Source: Paragonimus skrjabini miyazakii
Taxonomy: Eukaryota > Platyhelminthes > Trematoda > Plagiorchiida > Troglotrematidae
Direction of reading: 5' to 3'
Length of the DNA stretch: 64,000 nt
Assembly: GCA_014338405.1 (NCBI GenBank)
Contig: JTDE01000127.1
Span: 124,658 to 188,657 of the forward strand
Made by a program: the position numbers and the translations under genes. Under the pieces are notes generated by a model. That model was given only the letters and a program-made list of their open reading frames with translations, did no database searches and was not told the origin of the DNA. How positions within the stretch are numbered: position 1 is the stretch's first letter; each line of letters opens with the position of its first letter. Shown piece by piece: positions 61,414 to 64,000 of this stretch.

Positions 61414-61586
61414 CTCAAAGGGCAAGTCGTGTCAATCGGAAACAACACTGTGCTACATGCTAAATATGCCAGCATCATAACCAAATAAAAAAGCCCATCA
61501 TGCTTACGTTTACAATTCACCTTGAGATCCGGCTGACGCCGACCAACCGTAGTCCCAATACTAGAAATATCGACCGCAAAATCCAT
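61414..61586 (-). CDS. candidate first coding exon of a membrane protein
   Basis: The minus-strand ATG at 61,586-61,584 has a good context (CAAAATGG). The frame is open for 57 codons plus two bases to a donor, TTTGAG/GTAAAT. The translation has a short N-terminal region, a basic stretch NCKRKHDG at about residues 24-31, then a hydrophobic helix LFYLVMMLAYLACSTVLF at residues 32-49 and a following DTTCPL. This layout suits a type II signal anchor or the first helix of a multi-pass protein. The exon leaves in phase 2. The frame stays open a little upstream of the ATG, to about 61,634. No family is recognised. Confidence 0.35.
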
Positions 61587-61634
61587 TTTGAAAGGGCTAC
61601 TTTCGGCGCAACATAAACCAACTAAGTAGTGCAT

Positions 61635-63358
61635 CCTGTGTTCTATCGCATCCAGGAAATTATCGGTTAGGGAACACCGAAATAAATATTTATCGTTAAG
61701 CCACTAAGTTCATTCAGTTACTTACAAATAACGCTTATATATATATGCACTAAAAGTTCCTGCTTCAAAAACATTTTGATAGCTATAAAAGAAATTCTGT
61801 TAGCCGGAAAGGCAACATATGCTAAGGAATTCCCCTCAACTATACAAGCTGCGTGAATGTCAAGGTAACGTACAATTAACAGAAACATTGCTTATTTTTA
61901 GACTGACAACCCACCCAACCGCGTCAGTTATAGTGTTCATCAGTAGCCCCGAAAACATTTTTAACTATTATACTTTTGAGTAGGTCGTTAATTCAATCGT
62001 CAGCAATATAAATCTTATGAATATTTCTACAAATTAAGTACATCTTTCACCTGTGTAGTACAAATTACACTTGGGCTAAGTGTTCTGTGTTAAGTTTGAA
62101 TGGTACGGCCGCTGATTAAGAAAAGCTGGTAGCTGTCCGAATACTCGTTTCTCAACTGACGGTGATGTTGAGTTTAACGTGTGATGAGACCATCCATGTT
62201 TTCACTGATGTTTTAGCCCTAATACGTTGGTCTTGAAAACACTTCGTCTGAGTGTTTCGTCATAGAAGAAGACGCATTAAACGACAAAGTCGTCCCACTA
62301 CATAAATTTATTCACCATAAAAAGAATATTTTGGTAGTTTCGCTTTAATCTTTTGTTGTTTCGTTGTGTGACAGAGGCCATAGATTCTGTTGTCAGTCGA
62401 TGTCAGTTAGGATGAGGTATCTTCATGAAAACAGGCATAAAGATAACAGGCACATAATGATTTGCTTCTCTCTGCTGTTACGCTCAAATAGGACCGCTCA
62501 TTATTTACGGCCTTTAACCAGCAATCTAGTTAATAGCTAAAAATACGTTGCCAGCAACAATATAACACGATTTCGATCGATATACATTGAACTATTGTGT
62601 CGTGGTCACCGACTATATGTATCTACCAGTTCAGTTATATGGTCAGGTGTGTATATGCTAATTGTCTTTAACCGTATTCAGGTCGAACTTATTCTGTACT
62701 CAGCGTGGTTGACTATGCGTATCTTCCAGGCTCCAAGCGGCATAGATTTGCATACCATTAGCAAGCTGCCAGAATGATGGTCATTTCTTGATCGGGCACA
62801 AGCATCAGCACATGTATGCATAAATGGGGTCAACGACGCGACCGAATGAGGCTCAGATGTGAAATGTTTGGCGACCAAGTGTAAAGGTACGTGGTACTGA
62901 ATGAACCAGAACAGAAGTGAAACTTAGGTTTCAAACTGCACAGTATAGAAGACACAGAAAAGTGAATAGATTGCACCACGTAACTCAGCGTATATCCAGT
63001 TGTCACTCAGGTTTATAGCTCAATTTTATGCACTTCTTCGAATTAACGTGAAATCAAATACGTTATTACTAATCAGTGCTTCATCAGTCTCTCACGGAAG
63101 ACTTCACAGCAGCTATTCATTGTTAGACAAACGTGTGTGAAGTACATAAGGAGGTTATTAAAGTCATGCTTTTTGGATTTAAAGTGGGCATTTTGAGGAC
63201 ACTGAGCCAGAGAATAAGGGACTTTTGGCATTCTAACAGTTCACTGATCTAATACGTTTCCAACCGTTACACAAATATAAACCGAACAAATAAGTAAGTC
63301 ATACAATAAGTAAACTTGCCGAACCATTCACTAGTAACGCTGTTTTGTCGCCCGTTAC
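61635..63358. other. no recognised gene
   Basis: A small hairpin (AAACACT at 62,237-62,243 with AGTGTTT at 62,251-62,257) and a short TA run near 61,737-61,746 are present. The frames at 62,595-62,878 show no motif. Confidence 0.35.
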
Positions 63359-63487
63359 CTGTTAGAGACCTCCCATGGATTATTTGACGGATTCTACATG
63401 AGACAGTGGGGCGGGTGGTCAACGTAGTCCGAATATAACAGTTCAGAGCTCTTTGCGGGGTTTCGTTAAAGTAATACTGATACTTTT
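63359..63487 (-). CDS. candidate internal exon, 129 bp
   Basis: The minus-strand acceptor GGATTGTTAG precedes base 63,487. The donor CTAACAG/GTAACG follows base 63,359. The open frame enters and leaves in phase 1, so the exon is symmetric at 43 codons. The translation (EKYQYYFNETPQRALNCY, then TTRPTVSCRIRQIIHG) has protein-like composition. Family not recognised; the acceptor's pyrimidine tract is weak. Confidence 0.25.
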
Positions 63488-64000
63488 CTAACAATCCGTT
63501 TGTCACTGTCATTCAGGTTCGGCATCTATTCTGATACACCTCTTCCATACACAACGATTCTCATTATGAAACAATTAGTTCCCTTCAGGAGTCTGAACAA
63601 AACAGTTACAATACGAAAACTGGTAGATGCAAACACTTCGTATTAACTCATCACTACCAAATTGACAATAAAACGGGTAAGTTTTTTTATAGCAAACGGC
63701 TGGAGGGATGGATAATCAATAAGCGGATTTGGATAGGTCATTAAGTCTAGGGAAGTGTTAAATTCACGAACAGCTGTCTCTGAACACAGAGAGCTGGCTT
63801 GAGTCGGCTAATCGCGACTGCTTTGGCAAACCTTAAGAAATTGGATTCGAATGACGTAACAGGATTCTGAGTGCACAGGATGGATCGATAACGTGACAAG
63901 TTGTCGGGACTTGTCTAGCGACTGATGAAACTGGCAGTTTACGTGTTTCAGCAACATTGCTGTCCTCCGATAACACGGGCAAATGTTTTTTCATTCTGGA

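Noticed and set aside
62237..62257. 7-bp hairpin as a ribozyme part
   Set aside because: Although GACGAAAC occurs on the minus strand nearby, there is no CTGANGA at a workable distance.
1..64000. CRISPR array, prokaryotic operon or defence system
   Set aside because: No regularly spaced direct repeats, no ribosome-binding-site-led gene clusters, and element types that are eukaryotic.

Overview
The window looks like repeat-rich intergenic or intronic DNA from a flatworm, most probably a digenean fluke. The base composition is AT-leaning and stop codons are dense in all frames. I see no bacterial operons and no rRNA operon. What can be recognised is a mix of old retroelements of kinds common in trematodes (Penelope-like with GIY-YIG endonuclease, an RTE-type non-LTR element, a trace of BEL/Pao) and a tRNA-headed SINE that carries a hammerhead-type self-cleaving core, like the schistosome SM-alpha family. 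All of these assignments come from reading motifs by eye; no search was run.

Layout. 0-7 kb: mostly unassigned, with a plausible two-exon coding fragment near 2.0-2.4 kb. 7.1-8.3 kb (minus): decayed AP-endonuclease domain of an RTE-like element. 8.8-9.1 kb (plus): a ~350-bp repeat that recurs inverted at 37.1-37.4 kb. 22.7-22.9 kb (minus): a two-helix C-terminal exon that may belong to a PRA1-family protein. 23.5-25.6 kb (minus): a nearly complete but dead Penelope-like element. 27.86-28.0 kb: two long perfect palindromes. 29.0-30.2 kb (minus): a second, different Penelope-like relic. 31.1-31.8 kb (minus): BEL/Pao gag zinc-knuckle and protease traces. 35.2-35.4 kb: a tRNA-Ser-like head followed by 5S-rRNA-like sequence. 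37.1-39.0 kb (minus): RT and C-terminal tail of an RTE-like element followed by the 350-bp repeat. 40.9, 47.4, 55.3, 56.1, 56.8 and 57.1 kb (plus): copies or pieces of the hammerhead SINE family. Candidate minus-strand exons lie at 44.8, 53.7, 61.5 and 63.4 kb.

Every transposable element here carries stops, frameshifts or lost catalytic residues, so none is likely to be active. Host coding content is thin: a few short segments with acceptor/donor sequences and coding-like translation. Several lie on the minus strand and could be exons of one or more genes with long introns, but no complete gene can be assembled from the window. The most interesting item is the SINE family, because one copy (57,156-57,200) keeps a paired hammerhead stem I, the CTGACGA core, stem II and the GTC cleavage triplet, with one core G changed to A.
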